A DNA stretch of 64,000 bases from Conexibacter arvalis. GTDB taxonomy: Bacteria > Actinomycetota > Thermoleophilia > Solirubrobacterales > Solirubrobacteraceae. The first letter of the stretch is position 1. Each line of letters starts with the position of its first letter. Made by a program: the position numbers and the translations under genes. The notes beneath the pieces are model-generated. The model was not told where the DNA came from. It saw only the letters and a program-made list of their open reading frames with translations, and did not search any database. Where the stretch lies: contig NZ_JACHNU010000006.1 of assembly GCF_014199525.1 (NCBI RefSeq), positions 62,001 through 126,000 on the forward strand, read 5' to 3'. Below, piece after piece: positions 24,952-32,813 of the stretch.

Positions 24952-25003
24952 GAGCAGCATCCTTCTGCGCGTTATGGCCCCCTTCCACCCTGCGAGAAGG
25001 CGG

Positions 25004-25022
25004 TTCCCCCCGGTCGGGGGGG
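25004..25022 (-). promoter_or_regulatory. CCCCCCGGTCGGGGGG element upstream of the fab operon
   Basis: TTCCCCCCGGTCGGGGGGG on the plus strand forms six-base C and G arms around GGTC. The same 18-mer occurs at 27274-27291. Here it ends 52 nt before the fabD start. An operator or a 5' leader hairpin are both possible. About 130 further bases up to the response-regulator stop show no gene. Confidence 0.65.
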
Positions 25023-25154
25023 AGGCGACGGACCCCCGTGGGGCACGTGTGACATTTGCAGGGAAAGCGTGTAGCAGCGGGCCGCAGCGGTCGCCGCCCG
25101 CGGCGACCGGCGCGTCGCCGCGCCGGCGCGGGCCCGTCGGGGCCCTGACGTGCG

Positions 25155-25787
25155 CTATCCGAGCAGCCCGATGCGCTGCGCGCGCTGGACCGCCTCGGCG
25201 CGGTTGCGCGCCTTCAGCTTGCGGTAGAGCGCGCTCGTGTGCTCCTTGACCGTGTGCGGCGAGAGGTAGAGCTGCTCGGCGATCTCGCGGTTGGTCGAGC
25301 CGGTCGCGATCAGGTCGAGCACCTCCCGCTCGCGCTCGGACAGCAGCGTCGAGGGCTGCTCGGCCTGGGGCGGGAACATCGTCATGCCGAGACCGACCAT
25401 GCGGACGGCCATCGCGACGTCGTGGGCGCCCCAGTCCTTGGAGACGAAGCCCGACGCGCCGGCCGCCTTCGCCGCGTGCGGCGAGATCCTGCCGGCGCCG
25501 GAGATCAGCAGCACGCGCGTCTCCGGCGAGGAGGAGCGGATCGACTCGCAGATGTCGGCGCCCGACTCGTCGCCGACGAACAGGTCGACGAGCGCGACGT
25601 GCGGGCGGTAGCGCTTCGTCAGCTCCAGCGCCTCGCCGGCGTTTCTGGCGGCGACGCAGCGCTCGACCCACGACTGCTCGCCGAGCAGCAGGCGGAAGCC
25701 CCAGTGGACGACGTCGTGGTCGTCGACGACGAGGACTCGCAGCCGCCGCTCCGACTCGACTCCCGCCGGCAGGCCCCCTACGTTCAT
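25155..25787 (-). CDS. LuxR/NarL-family response regulator
   Basis: A 210-residue two-domain regulator. The receiver domain (about 16-135) has acidic pocket VVDDHD, phospho-acceptor Asp68 in ALVDLF, and the conserved Lys in GFVSKDWG. The C-terminal LuxR-type helix-turn-helix (about 145-205) reads LSEREREVLDLIATG, then NREIAEQLYLSPHTVKEH. It is expected to be phosphorylated by the kinase encoded just upstream (ATGA overlap). Its targets are unknown; the paired GC palindromes upstream of this operon and the fab operon are candidate sites. Confidence 0.93.
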   Translation of the reverse strand: MNVGGLPAGVESERRLRVLVVDDHDVVHWGFRLLLGEQSWVERCVAARNAGEALELTKRYRPHVALVDLFVGDESGADICESIRSSSPETRVLLISGAGRISPHAAKAAGASGFVSKDWGAHDVAMAVRMVGLGMTMFPPQAEQPSTLLSEREREVLDLIATGSTNREIAEQLYLSPHTVKEHTSALYRKLKARNRAEAVQRAQRIGLLG

Positions 25788-27007
25788 GCGTCCTCCGTCT
25801 GGTCAGGCTGGATCGGGACGACGAGCCGGACCCGCCAGCCGGGCGGCTCGGCGCCCTTCTCCGGTCCGAACTCGACGAAGCCGTTGTGCTGGAGCGCCTC
25901 GAAGGCGGCGAGCCGCAGGCCCATGCCGCCGCTGCCGGCGGCCGGCCGCTCGCCGGTGACGCCGTCGTTGCGGACCGCCAGCGTGAAGGTGTCGTCGTCG
26001 CGCTGCACCGTGACCGAGACGCGCGAGGGGTCGGCGTGCTTGCGAACGTTGCGCAGCGCCTCGCCGAGGACCGACTGCGCGAGGCCCTCGAGCTTGCGCG
26101 GCACCTGCACGCCCTCGTCCCACCGCAGCACGATCGGCAGCTGGCTCTCGCGCGCGTGGCGGTCGAGCTCGGCGCGCAGGGTCGTGCCGGTCTCGTACGC
26201 CATCGGCGCCAGCGGCCGCTCCAGTGCCGAGCGCAGGTCGGCGAGCGCCTCGCCCATCTCCGCGCTGCAGCGCTCGCGCAGCTCCGGCGTCAGGTCGGTC
26301 TGCGCGCTGAGCACGAGCGAGACGCCGAACAGCCGCTGCATCACGCGCTCGTGGATCTCGCGCGCGAGGTCGATCCGCTCGCCGAGGCGGCGGGTCCGCT
26401 CCTGCTGGCGGGTCGCGTTGCGCGCGGTCGCGGCGAGCGCGGCGGTCTTGCCGAGCGTCCACATCAGGTGGCGCTCGCCGTCGGAGAGGTCGAAGTCGCC
26501 GGCGCCGCGGTCGGCGACGATCACGCCGTAGCGGTGGCCGGCGGCGGCGAGCGGCGTGCAGACGAGCGAGGTGATCCCGAGCAGCTTCGCGTAGTCGGGC
26601 GGGACCTCTCTGTCGATCTCGGCCGAGCTGACGACGATCACGCGATCCTCCAGCAGCGCCCGCTGGGCGATCGGCGCGTCGTGGAGCGTCGGCCGCAGCT
26701 TCGCCAGGCGCGTGAAGGAGATGCCGTGCGAGCCGACGGCGCGGACGCGCATGCGGCCGGCGTCGTAGAGGAAGATCGCCGCGCGGCGCATCGTCGTGAG
26801 ACGGCAGATCGCCTCGCAGATGCGGTGGTAGAACTCGCTCGAGGTCGTGTCGCTCTCGATCTCGGAGAGCAGGTCGACGAAGACCTCGAGCGGTTCGACG
26901 CCGGCGAACAGGCTCGGCTCGTGGGCGGGCCGGGGCGGCAGCGGAGCCTCGCCGCTCAGAGCGCGGTCAGCAGGTCGGGCGAGTGGAACGTCAGGTCGAG
27001 CGGACAT
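25784..27007 (-). CDS. GAF-domain sensor histidine kinase (HisKA_3 type)
   Basis: A 407-residue soluble kinase. The GAF domain spans about 55-195 (REFYHRICEAICRL region through GVIVADRGAGDF). The dimerisation helix carries phospho-acceptor His219 in LAREIHERVMQRL. The ATPase domain follows, with N-box EALRNVRKHADPS and G-box GSGGMGLR. No membrane segment is present, so it senses a cytoplasmic ligand or redox state. It pairs with the downstream LuxR regulator (4-bp overlap) and overlaps the upstream zinc-ribbon gene by 52 bp. The signal is unknown. Confidence 0.92.
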   Translation of the reverse strand: MSARPDVPLARPADRALSGEAPLPPRPAHEPSLFAGVEPLEVFVDLLSEIESDTTSSEFYHRICEAICRLTTMRRAAIFLYDAGRMRVRAVGSHGISFTRLAKLRPTLHDAPIAQRALLEDRVIVVSSAEIDREVPPDYAKLLGITSLVCTPLAAAGHRYGVIVADRGAGDFDLSDGERHLMWTLGKTAALAATARNATRQQERTRRLGERIDLAREIHERVMQRLFGVSLVLSAQTDLTPELRERCSAEMGEALADLRSALERPLAPMAYETGTTLRAELDRHARESQLPIVLRWDEGVQVPRKLEGLAQSVLGEALRNVRKHADPSRVSVTVQRDDDTFTLAVRNDGVTGERPAAGSGGMGLRLAAFEALQHNGFVEFGPEKGAEPPGWRVRLVVPIQPDQTEDA

Positions 27008-27222
27008 GTCCGATGCAGCGACAGGCGGAGCGCCTGCTCTGGCGTGAGGAACACGTCACGTTCGTGACCGCAGGCCGTGCAGGCGCACGATGCCCGACGA
27101 TCGTATCGCCCGCCGAGGAGCGACCACCTGACGGCCGAGGAGAGGCAGACCGGACAGGCCAGCGCCGCGGCGACGAGGACGCCGCTGTCGGCCGGACGGA
27201 AGTGGGCGGTCTCGCACGGCAC
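26956..27222 (-). CDS. Small zinc-ribbon protein preceding the two-component pair
   Basis: An 88-residue protein with a likely zinc site: CPVC near residue 21, then CACTACGH about 20 residues later, a treble-clef or ribbon pattern. The C-terminal EQALRLSLHRTCPLDL is helical. GTG 27222 was chosen because GGAGGAGGAGG lies about 10 nt upstream; a TTG at 27273 would add 17 residues. It overlaps the kinase gene by 52 bp in another frame, so it is almost certainly co-transcribed and may modulate the kinase. Family not recognised. Confidence 0.65.
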   Translation of the reverse strand: MPCETAHFRPADSGVLVAAALACPVCLSSAVRWSLLGGRYDRRASCACTACGHERDVFLTPEQALRLSLHRTCPLDLTFHSPDLLTAL

Positions 27223-27273
27223 GGGTGCGAGGTTCCTCCTCCTCCCGCCCGCCGGGAACCCGATGCGCCGCAA

Positions 27274-27291
27274 TTCCCCCCGGTCGGGGGG
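27274..27291 (-). promoter_or_regulatory. CCCCCCGGTCGGGGGG element upstream of the kinase operon
   Basis: It has the same 18 bases as at 25004-25021, in the same orientation relative to the gene it precedes, and ends 51 nt before the zinc-ribbon start. The matched sequence and spacing suggest a shared regulator for the kinase operon and the fab operon. Confidence 0.65.
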
Positions 27292-27295
27292 AGCG

Positions 27296-29545
27296 TCACC
27301 CGCAGGCCGGCGCGGCGGCCGCGGCGACCGGCCGCTCGCCGATCTCCCACCGTCGGCGGATGTCGTAGAGCGTGGTGCGCTCGGCAGCCGGGCGGCCGGC
27401 GTGGTGGGCGGCGTCGATCAGCTGCGGCGGGTCGAGCTTGGTGCCGTGCTGGGAGCCGGCGAGGCGGCTGATGCTCTCCTCCATCAGCGTGCCGCCGAGG
27501 TCGTTGACGCCCCAGCGCAGCGCTTCGGTGGCGGCGTCCAGGCCCATCTTGACCCAGGAGGCTTGGACGTTGCGGATCGTGCGGCCGAGCGCGAGGCGGA
27601 AGACGGCGGTGTGCTTGAGGTTGTCGTCCCGGTCGATCTCCGCGACCCCGTGCGTGCGGCCCAGCAGCGTCTGGAACGGGATGAACGACAGCGGCACGAA
27701 CTCGGTGATGCCGCCGGTCCGCTCCTGCAGCTGACGGATCACGCGCATGTGCTCGGCCAGCTCCCACGGCTCCTCGATGTGCCCGAACATCACCGTGCTC
27801 GTCGACCGCAGCCCGGCCGCGTGGGAGGCCTCGATCACCTCGACCCAGCGCGCCACCGGCAGCTTGTTCGGGCTGATCCGCTCCCGTACCCCGTCGTGGA
27901 GCACCTCCGCCGCTGTGCCGGGCGTCGAGCCGAGGCCCGCGTCGCGCAGCCGCGCGAAGATCTCGGCCAGCGGCAGGCCCGTGATGTCCTGCATGTGCGC
28001 GATCTCCATCGGCGAGTACGCATGCAGGTGGATCTCCGGAGCGACCCGCTTGGCGACTCGCAGCCAGCGCAGGTACTCCTCGAGATCCCAGTCGGGATGG
28101 ATGCCCGACTGGATGCACAGCTCGCTCGCCCCGTAGGCGACCGCGTCCTCCACCCGCGCGACGAACTCCTCCTCGGAGTGCTCGTAGGCGTCGGGCGAGC
28201 GCTTCCCCTGCCCGAACCCGCAGAAGGCGCACCCGACCGTGCAGACGTTGGAGATGTTGATGTTGCGGTTGACGACGAACGTCACCGTCTCGCCCGCCAG
28301 CTCCGCCCGCAGCTCGTCGGCCGCGACCCGGATCGCCTCGACCGCCTCCGGCCGCCGCTCCGCGAACAGCGCCGTCAGCTCCCGCTCGTCGAGCGCGCCG
28401 CCATGCCGCGCCTTCTCGACCGCGGGGCCGACCAGATCGCCGTTGATCGCGAACGGCGCCTCCGTCCGCCCCGAGCCGCGCCGCGGGATGAACGACCAGT
28501 ACTTCAGCTTCACCGCGTCCAGCACGCCCTGCGCCATCCATCCGCTGTCGATGTACTGCGGGTAGACGCACAGCCGCTCCGTCAGCGCGATCCCTCTGCG
28601 CTGCAGTCTCCTGCGGACCTGATGGGGCGACGGGAAGGGATGCTCGGGCGAGATGTGGTCGCCGTTGGCGGAGAGGCCGCCGAGGTCGGTCGCGCCGGCG
28701 CCGATCAGCTCGTCCCACCAGTCGGCGAGGTTTGGCGGGATCTGGATGCCGACGCCCGGCATCAGCCGTCTCGTCTCGCGCACCAGCCGCTTCATCTCCT
28801 CGACCGTGACCGGCGTCGCCCACCTCGGCAGCGGCAGGTCGGGGCGGCCGTCGGCGACGCCGGTGCGCCAGTAGGCGCGCGCCGCCTCGTCGGCGATCGC
28901 GCCGACGTCTCTGCCGTAGTAGCGGTCGTGCGGGACGAAGTTCTGGAGGATGATCTCCTGGATGTGGCCGAACTCGGCGTTGACGGCGGCCAGCGCCTCC
29001 AGCGAGGCGATCCGCTCCTCCTCGCTCTCGCCGATGCCGACGAGGATCCCGCTCGTGAACGGGATTCTCAGCTCGCCGGCCCAGCGGATCGTCTCCAGCC
29101 GCCGCTGCGGGTGCTTCGTCGGCGAGCCCGCGTGGACCGTCTCCATCAGGCGATCGGAGATCGACTCCAGCATCAGCCCCTGCGACGCCGTCACCTCGCG
29201 CAGGCGGGCGAGGTCCTCACGGCTGAGGACGCCGAGGTTGGTGTGCGGCAGCAGCCCGCGCTCCAGCGCCCGCTCGCACGCCCACACGACGTAGGAGGTG
29301 AAGTCCTCGTGCCCGTAGTCGGCCAGCCGTCTCGCGACGACCGGGTTGACCTCCGGCTTCTCGCCGGTCAGCACGAGCAGCTCCTTGACGTTGCGCCGCG
29401 CGGCGCCGTCGAGGATCCGCTCGACCTCCTTGGGCGCGTGCAGATGCGCCTGGTGGGTCGAGAAGGCGCAGTACTTGCAGTAGCACTGGCAGGAGCGCGA
29501 GAGGGAGAGCGTCAGATTGCGGCTGAAGGTGACCCGGCGCGCCAT
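27296..29545 (-). CDS. fbiC: FO synthase, fused CofG-CofH (FbiC)
   Basis: A 749-residue double radical-SAM enzyme that makes the deazaflavin FO from tyrosine and the ribityl-diaminouracil of riboflavin synthesis. The first cluster motif is Cys19-x3-Cys23-x2-Cys26 (CQCYCKYC). The second is CTVGCAFC near residue 440. Each is followed by its own barrel. Fusion is normal in actinobacteria. It supplies the substrate for CofD at 13.8 kb although it lies 12 kb away. TAGACT ends 8 nt before the ATG. Confidence 0.96.
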   Translation of the reverse strand: MARRVTFSRNLTLSLSRSCQCYCKYCAFSTHQAHLHAPKEVERILDGAARRNVKELLVLTGEKPEVNPVVARRLADYGHEDFTSYVVWACERALERGLLPHTNLGVLSREDLARLREVTASQGLMLESISDRLMETVHAGSPTKHPQRRLETIRWAGELRIPFTSGILVGIGESEEERIASLEALAAVNAEFGHIQEIILQNFVPHDRYYGRDVGAIADEAARAYWRTGVADGRPDLPLPRWATPVTVEEMKRLVRETRRLMPGVGIQIPPNLADWWDELIGAGATDLGGLSANGDHISPEHPFPSPHQVRRRLQRRGIALTERLCVYPQYIDSGWMAQGVLDAVKLKYWSFIPRRGSGRTEAPFAINGDLVGPAVEKARHGGALDERELTALFAERRPEAVEAIRVAADELRAELAGETVTFVVNRNINISNVCTVGCAFCGFGQGKRSPDAYEHSEEEFVARVEDAVAYGASELCIQSGIHPDWDLEEYLRWLRVAKRVAPEIHLHAYSPMEIAHMQDITGLPLAEIFARLRDAGLGSTPGTAAEVLHDGVRERISPNKLPVARWVEVIEASHAAGLRSTSTVMFGHIEEPWELAEHMRVIRQLQERTGGITEFVPLSFIPFQTLLGRTHGVAEIDRDDNLKHTAVFRLALGRTIRNVQASWVKMGLDAATEALRWGVNDLGGTLMEESISRLAGSQHGTKLDPPQLIDAAHHAGRPAAERTTLYDIRRRWEIGERPVAAAAAPACG

Positions 29546-29569
29546 GCCGAGGCAGTCTAGACCGCGCCG

Positions 29570-30637
29570 CTACGGAAGCAGTCGCCGCGTCGCCGGCGCG
29601 CCGCCGAGCTCGACGACCTGGCCGCGCTCGGCGCTCTCGCGCGCCGCTTCGAGCACCAGCATGACGGCGAGCGCGTCGCGCGGCGCGACCGGCGGATCGG
29701 CCTCGCCGCGGACGGCGGCGGCGACCGCCGGGTAGAACGACTCCCAGCCGCCCGGCGGGCAGGCGACCGCCTCGCCGACGTCGCCGGGAGCGGTCAGCAG
29801 CCGCCCCCAGTGGTCCGGGGCGGCGCTGTGCGGCGGGCGGCCGGCGCTCAGCGCGGCCTCCTGCGGGTCGGGCTCGTGCGCGACGTAGGCCGCGTCGGTG
29901 CCGACGGCGCGCAGCCGCGGCCCGGGCGCGACGCGATCGGCCGCCCACAGGTGGCTGCGGACGCCGGTGCGATGGCGCAGCGCGAGGAAGACGTCGTCGG
30001 GGACGCCGCCGTCGCGTCGGTCGATCTCGGCGTAGACGGCGTGGACCGGGCCCAGCAGCGCGATCGCCTGGTCGACGAGGTGCGAGCCGAGGTCGAGCAG
30101 GATGCCGCCGCCGGCCGAGGGGTCCTGCGAGCGCCGCCACGGCGTCCGCGCCGCGTCGCCGCGCCACTGCTCCAGCCGCGCCTCGACGCGCAGCAGCCGC
30201 CCAAGGCGGCCGTCGGCCAGAAGCGCGCGCAGCGCCCGTTGCTCGGCGTCGTAGCGGCGGTTGTGGAAGACGGTCAGCAGCACGCCGGCCCGCTCGGCGT
30301 GCTCGACGAGCGCGCCGGCGTCGGCGGCCGTGACCGCCAGCGGCTTGTCGACGACGACCGGGAGGCCGTGGTCGATCGCCTTGCGCGCGAGCGGCACGTG
30401 GCTGTCGTTCGGCGTGGCGACGACGACGAGGTCGTGGTCGGCGGCGCGCTCCCAGACCAGCTCCGCGCGCTCGAGCACCTGCGCGTCGGGGTGCGCCGCC
30501 CGCGCCCGCCGGGCCCGCTCCGGGTCGCCGGTGACGACGGTCGCGACCTCGATCCCGTTCGCCCGCTCGAGCAGCGGCCCGTGGAACTCCTCGCCCGCGA
30601 GCCCGTAGCCGATCAACGCCGTGCGCAGCTTCGCCAT
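29570..30637 (-). CDS. Gfo/Idh/MocA family oxidoreductase
   Basis: A 355-residue NAD(P)-dependent dehydrogenase of the glucose-fructose oxidoreductase family. The N-terminal Rossmann motif is ALIGYGLAGEEFHGPLL. VVVDKPLAVTAADA gives the catalytic EKP-type Lys (here DKP), and the second domain contains GGGILLDLGSHLVDQA with the conserved Asp and His. It acts on a sugar, inositol or related polyol; the substrate is unknown. TAGCAT ends 7 nt before the ATG. Only 24 bp separate it from the fbiC start downstream on the same strand. Confidence 0.9.
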   Translation of the reverse strand: MAKLRTALIGYGLAGEEFHGPLLERANGIEVATVVTGDPERARRARAAHPDAQVLERAELVWERAADHDLVVVATPNDSHVPLARKAIDHGLPVVVDKPLAVTAADAGALVEHAERAGVLLTVFHNRRYDAEQRALRALLADGRLGRLLRVEARLEQWRGDAARTPWRRSQDPSAGGGILLDLGSHLVDQAIALLGPVHAVYAEIDRRDGGVPDDVFLALRHRTGVRSHLWAADRVAPGPRLRAVGTDAAYVAHEPDPQEAALSAGRPPHSAAPDHWGRLLTAPGDVGEAVACPPGGWESFYPAVAAAVRGEADPPVAPRDALAVMLVLEAARESAERGQVVELGGAPATRRLLP

Positions 30638-30676
30638 CGCTCCGATGCTAGCCCGCACGCGCCAGCCCCGAAGGCC

Positions 30677-30725
30677 GACCTCTGTCATCCGATGCCGGCT
30701 GAGCGTGCATCGGATGACAGAGGTC
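30677..30725. repeat. 49-nt palindromic element, copy 2
   Basis: Arms 30677-30695 and 30707-30725 are perfectly complementary over 19 bp, with an 11-nt loop CGGCTGAGCGT. It matches the copy at 16291-16339 in stem length, loop length, loop core GCTGAGC and most stem bases. It sits between divergent genes, so it is not simply a terminator. Confidence 0.88.
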
Positions 30726-30868
30726 CGCGTCGGGGGCGGGTCGGCGTCGGGGGCGGCTCCGCTGGGGAGGCCGGTCCGCTCGGGAGGCCGGTCCGCTGGG
30801 GAGGCCGGTCCGCTGGGCGCGGGGGCGGGCGGCGGCGGGTCGCGGCGGGCTGGCATGCTGCTGGGCGT

Positions 30869-31519
30869 ATGCGCCTCCCCCGCCTCCGCTCCGCCGCCGC
30901 GCTCGCCGCGCTCGCCCTCGCCGCGGCCGGCTGCGGCGGCGCAGCGACCCCCGACCGCCCCGAGCTCGACGCGCGGCTCGTGCTCGCCGGCAGACCGCGG
31001 GCGCTCGACGCGCCGATCGCGACCGCGGTCGAGCGCAACTTCGACGGCGCCGAGGGCGTCCACTTCGCCGTCGAGCCGGGCAGATCGCCGGGCGCCGGCG
31101 CGCGGGCGCTGAAGGACGGCAGAGCGGAGTTCGCCGCCGTGCCGGCGCGCGCGCTCACCGACGACGACGAGCTGATCGGGATCATGGCGCTCGCCAACGA
31201 GCCCGACGGCGAGCGCGCGCCGACGCTCGTGCTGGCGACGAGACGGTCCGCGCTGGAGGACGATCCCGCGCTCGCGCGCGCGGCCGTGCGCGCGCTCCTG
31301 CGCAGCTACGAGTCGGCGCTGACCGATCCGGCCAGCAGCCTCAGCGACCTGCAGGCGCTCTTCCCCGGCCTCGACCGCGGCCGCATCGAGCGGGCGTTCG
31401 ACGCCGGCGCGACGCGGCTGTTCCCGCCGGGACGCCAGCTCGGCGCGCTGCCGCAGGACGACCGGCGCTACGACGCCGGGCTCGTGCCGGCCGCCGCGAA
31501 GACCAACCACGTCTCCTGA
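30869..31519 (+). CDS. Lipoprotein resembling a shortened NMT1/THI5-type substrate-binding protein
   Basis: A 216-residue predicted lipoprotein. The signal sequence ends in lipobox LAAAGC, with Cys about 22 to be lipidated. The stretch ARLVLAGRPRALDAPIATAV, then GRAEFAAVPARAL and LIGIMALANEP, follows the first domain of NMT1/THI5-like ABC substrate-binding proteins. The C-terminal RALLRSYESALTDP and PGLDRGRIERAFDA match the end of such proteins. A typical family member is over 300 residues, so the middle domain appears lost. No permease or ATPase is adjacent. The role is uncertain. Confidence 0.65.
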   Translation: MRLPRLRSAAALAALALAAAGCGGAATPDRPELDARLVLAGRPRALDAPIATAVERNFDGAEGVHFAVEPGRSPGAGARALKDGRAEFAAVPARALTDDDELIGIMALANEPDGERAPTLVLATRRSALEDDPALARAAVRALLRSYESALTDPASSLSDLQALFPGLDRGRIERAFDAGATRLFPPGRQLGALPQDDRRYDAGLVPAAAKTNHVS

Positions 31520-31595
31520 GCCGGCGGCGCGGCGCGCACGCCGCGCGTCGAACCGCGCCGCGCACCGCCCCTCGCCGGCTCCTCCGTCGAGGCGT

Positions 31596-31640
31596 CGGCG
31601 ACGGCCCGCGCGCGAGCTCCCGGCGACGGCCCGCGCGCGA
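31596..31640. repeat. 20-nt direct repeat in a convergent gap
   Basis: CGGCGACGGCCCGCGCGCGA occurs at 31596-31615 and 31621-31640, in the 132-bp gap between the lipoprotein gene and the convergent SDR gene. The period is 25 bp. No gene or clear hairpin is seen in the gap. Confidence 0.7.
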
Positions 31641-31650
31641 CCGTCCCGCC

Positions 31651-32397
31651 TCAGCGCGACAGCACCCGCCGCACGAGGCTCGGCGCGACGACGCGCAGCG
31701 CCGCTGCCAGGCCGTACGGCCGCGGCACGTAGCGCTCGGCCCTGCCGCCGGGCCCGGCGTCGAGGATCGCGCGCGCGACCTTGTCGGGCGTCGAGACGAT
31801 CCAGCGCGTCAGCGGGCTCTTCACGAGCGACTCCTGCGGGAAGCCCTCGGTCGCGACGAAGCCGGGCAGCACCAGCCCGACGTGGACGCCGGCGCGCTTC
31901 TCCTCCAGATGGAGCGAGTCGGTCCAGCCGGCGAGCGCGAACTTCGACGCCGAGTAGGCGCCGCTCTTCGCCCGCCCGACCCGCCCGGCGGTCGAGGCGA
32001 CGTTGACGATCGCCGACGGCGCGGAGGCGCGCAGCAGCGGCAGCAGCTCCTCGGTCAGGCGCACGACGGCGTCGAAGTTGAGCGCCATCGTCCGGCGCAC
32101 CTCCTCGTACCCTCTCGTCGCGAACGAGCCGCCCCAGCCGGCGCCGGCGTTGTTGACGAGCAGGTCGAGCCGCCCGCCGTGGTCGCGCTCGAGCGCCTCG
32201 CGGACCGCTCTCGGCGCGTCGTCGTCGGTCAGGTCGACGGCGACGACGGTCGCGCCGCCGAGCTCGAAGGCGAGCTTGTCGAGCCGCTCCCTGCGGCGCG
32301 CAACCAGCACCAGCCTCGTCTGCGGGTCGCGCGCGAGCCGCCGCGCGGTCGCCTCGCCTATCCCGCTCGAAGCGCCTGTCACCACTGCGACACCCAC
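31651..32397 (-). CDS. Short-chain dehydrogenase/reductase
   Basis: A 248-residue classical SDR. The cofactor motif is VTGASSGIGEATA near residue 6, then NNAG near 86. The catalytic Ser is in IVNVASTAG and the Tyr-Lys pair in SGAYSASKFALAG. The LVARRRERL segment with basic residues suggests NADP(H). The C-terminal YVPRPYGLAAALRVVAPSLVRRVL is amphipathic and may touch the membrane. The substrate is unknown. It starts at GTG 32397, 43 bp after the hypothetical gene upstream on the same strand. Confidence 0.88.
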   Translation of the reverse strand: MGVAVVTGASSGIGEATARRLARDPQTRLVLVARRRERLDKLAFELGGATVVAVDLTDDDAPRAVREALERDHGGRLDLLVNNAGAGWGGSFATRGYEEVRRTMALNFDAVVRLTEELLPLLRASAPSAIVNVASTAGRVGRAKSGAYSASKFALAGWTDSLHLEEKRAGVHVGLVLPGFVATEGFPQESLVKSPLTRWIVSTPDKVARAILDAGPGGRAERYVPRPYGLAAALRVVAPSLVRRVLSR

Positions 32398-32439
32398 GAC
32401 GGCATCAGCCCCCTGTCTCGGACGGCGTTGGCAAGCGCC

Positions 32440-32802
32440 CTACTGGGCGCGCAGCTCCCGGAACTCGCGCCGGACCGACTCCGGCCGGCCCCACATCTGC
32501 GTCACCTCGACGCGGCCGCTGCGCACCTCGCGCAGCGCGAGCTCGGCGACGATCCCGGCCTGGTCGAGCAGTCTCAGCGCGGCGCGGACGGCCGGGACCG
32601 CGGCGGCGTTGCCGAAGCGGTGGGCGCAGAGGATCCGCCAGTGCCAGTCGTGTCTCGAGTACGGCTGGGCGTTGCACGTGACGAGGTAGGTCGCCGCCTC
32701 GATGTAGCGCGACTCGTCCTCGATCCGCAGGTCGAGCTCGAGGTCGGTCCAGTCGTCGGGCAGCGAGTCGACGATCTGCTGGAAGGTGTCGGCGAGAGGC
32801 AT
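32440..32802 (-). CDS. Hypothetical protein, 120 aa
   Basis: A small soluble protein: an acidic N-terminal half (DSLPDDWTDLELDLRIEDESRY), then DWHWRILCAHRFGNAAAV and a charged C-terminus ending RREFRELRAQ. There is no signal peptide or known motif. TAATCT ends 8 nt before the ATG, which supports a genuine leaderless gene start. It lies between mntH and the SDR on the same strand; a shared pathway is not evident. Not recognised. Confidence 0.7.
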   Translation of the reverse strand: MPLADTFQQIVDSLPDDWTDLELDLRIEDESRYIEAATYLVTCNAQPYSRHDWHWRILCAHRFGNAAAVPAVRAALRLLDQAGIVAELALREVRSGRVEVTQMWGRPESVRREFRELRAQ

Positions 32803-32813
32803 GGAGCCGAAGA

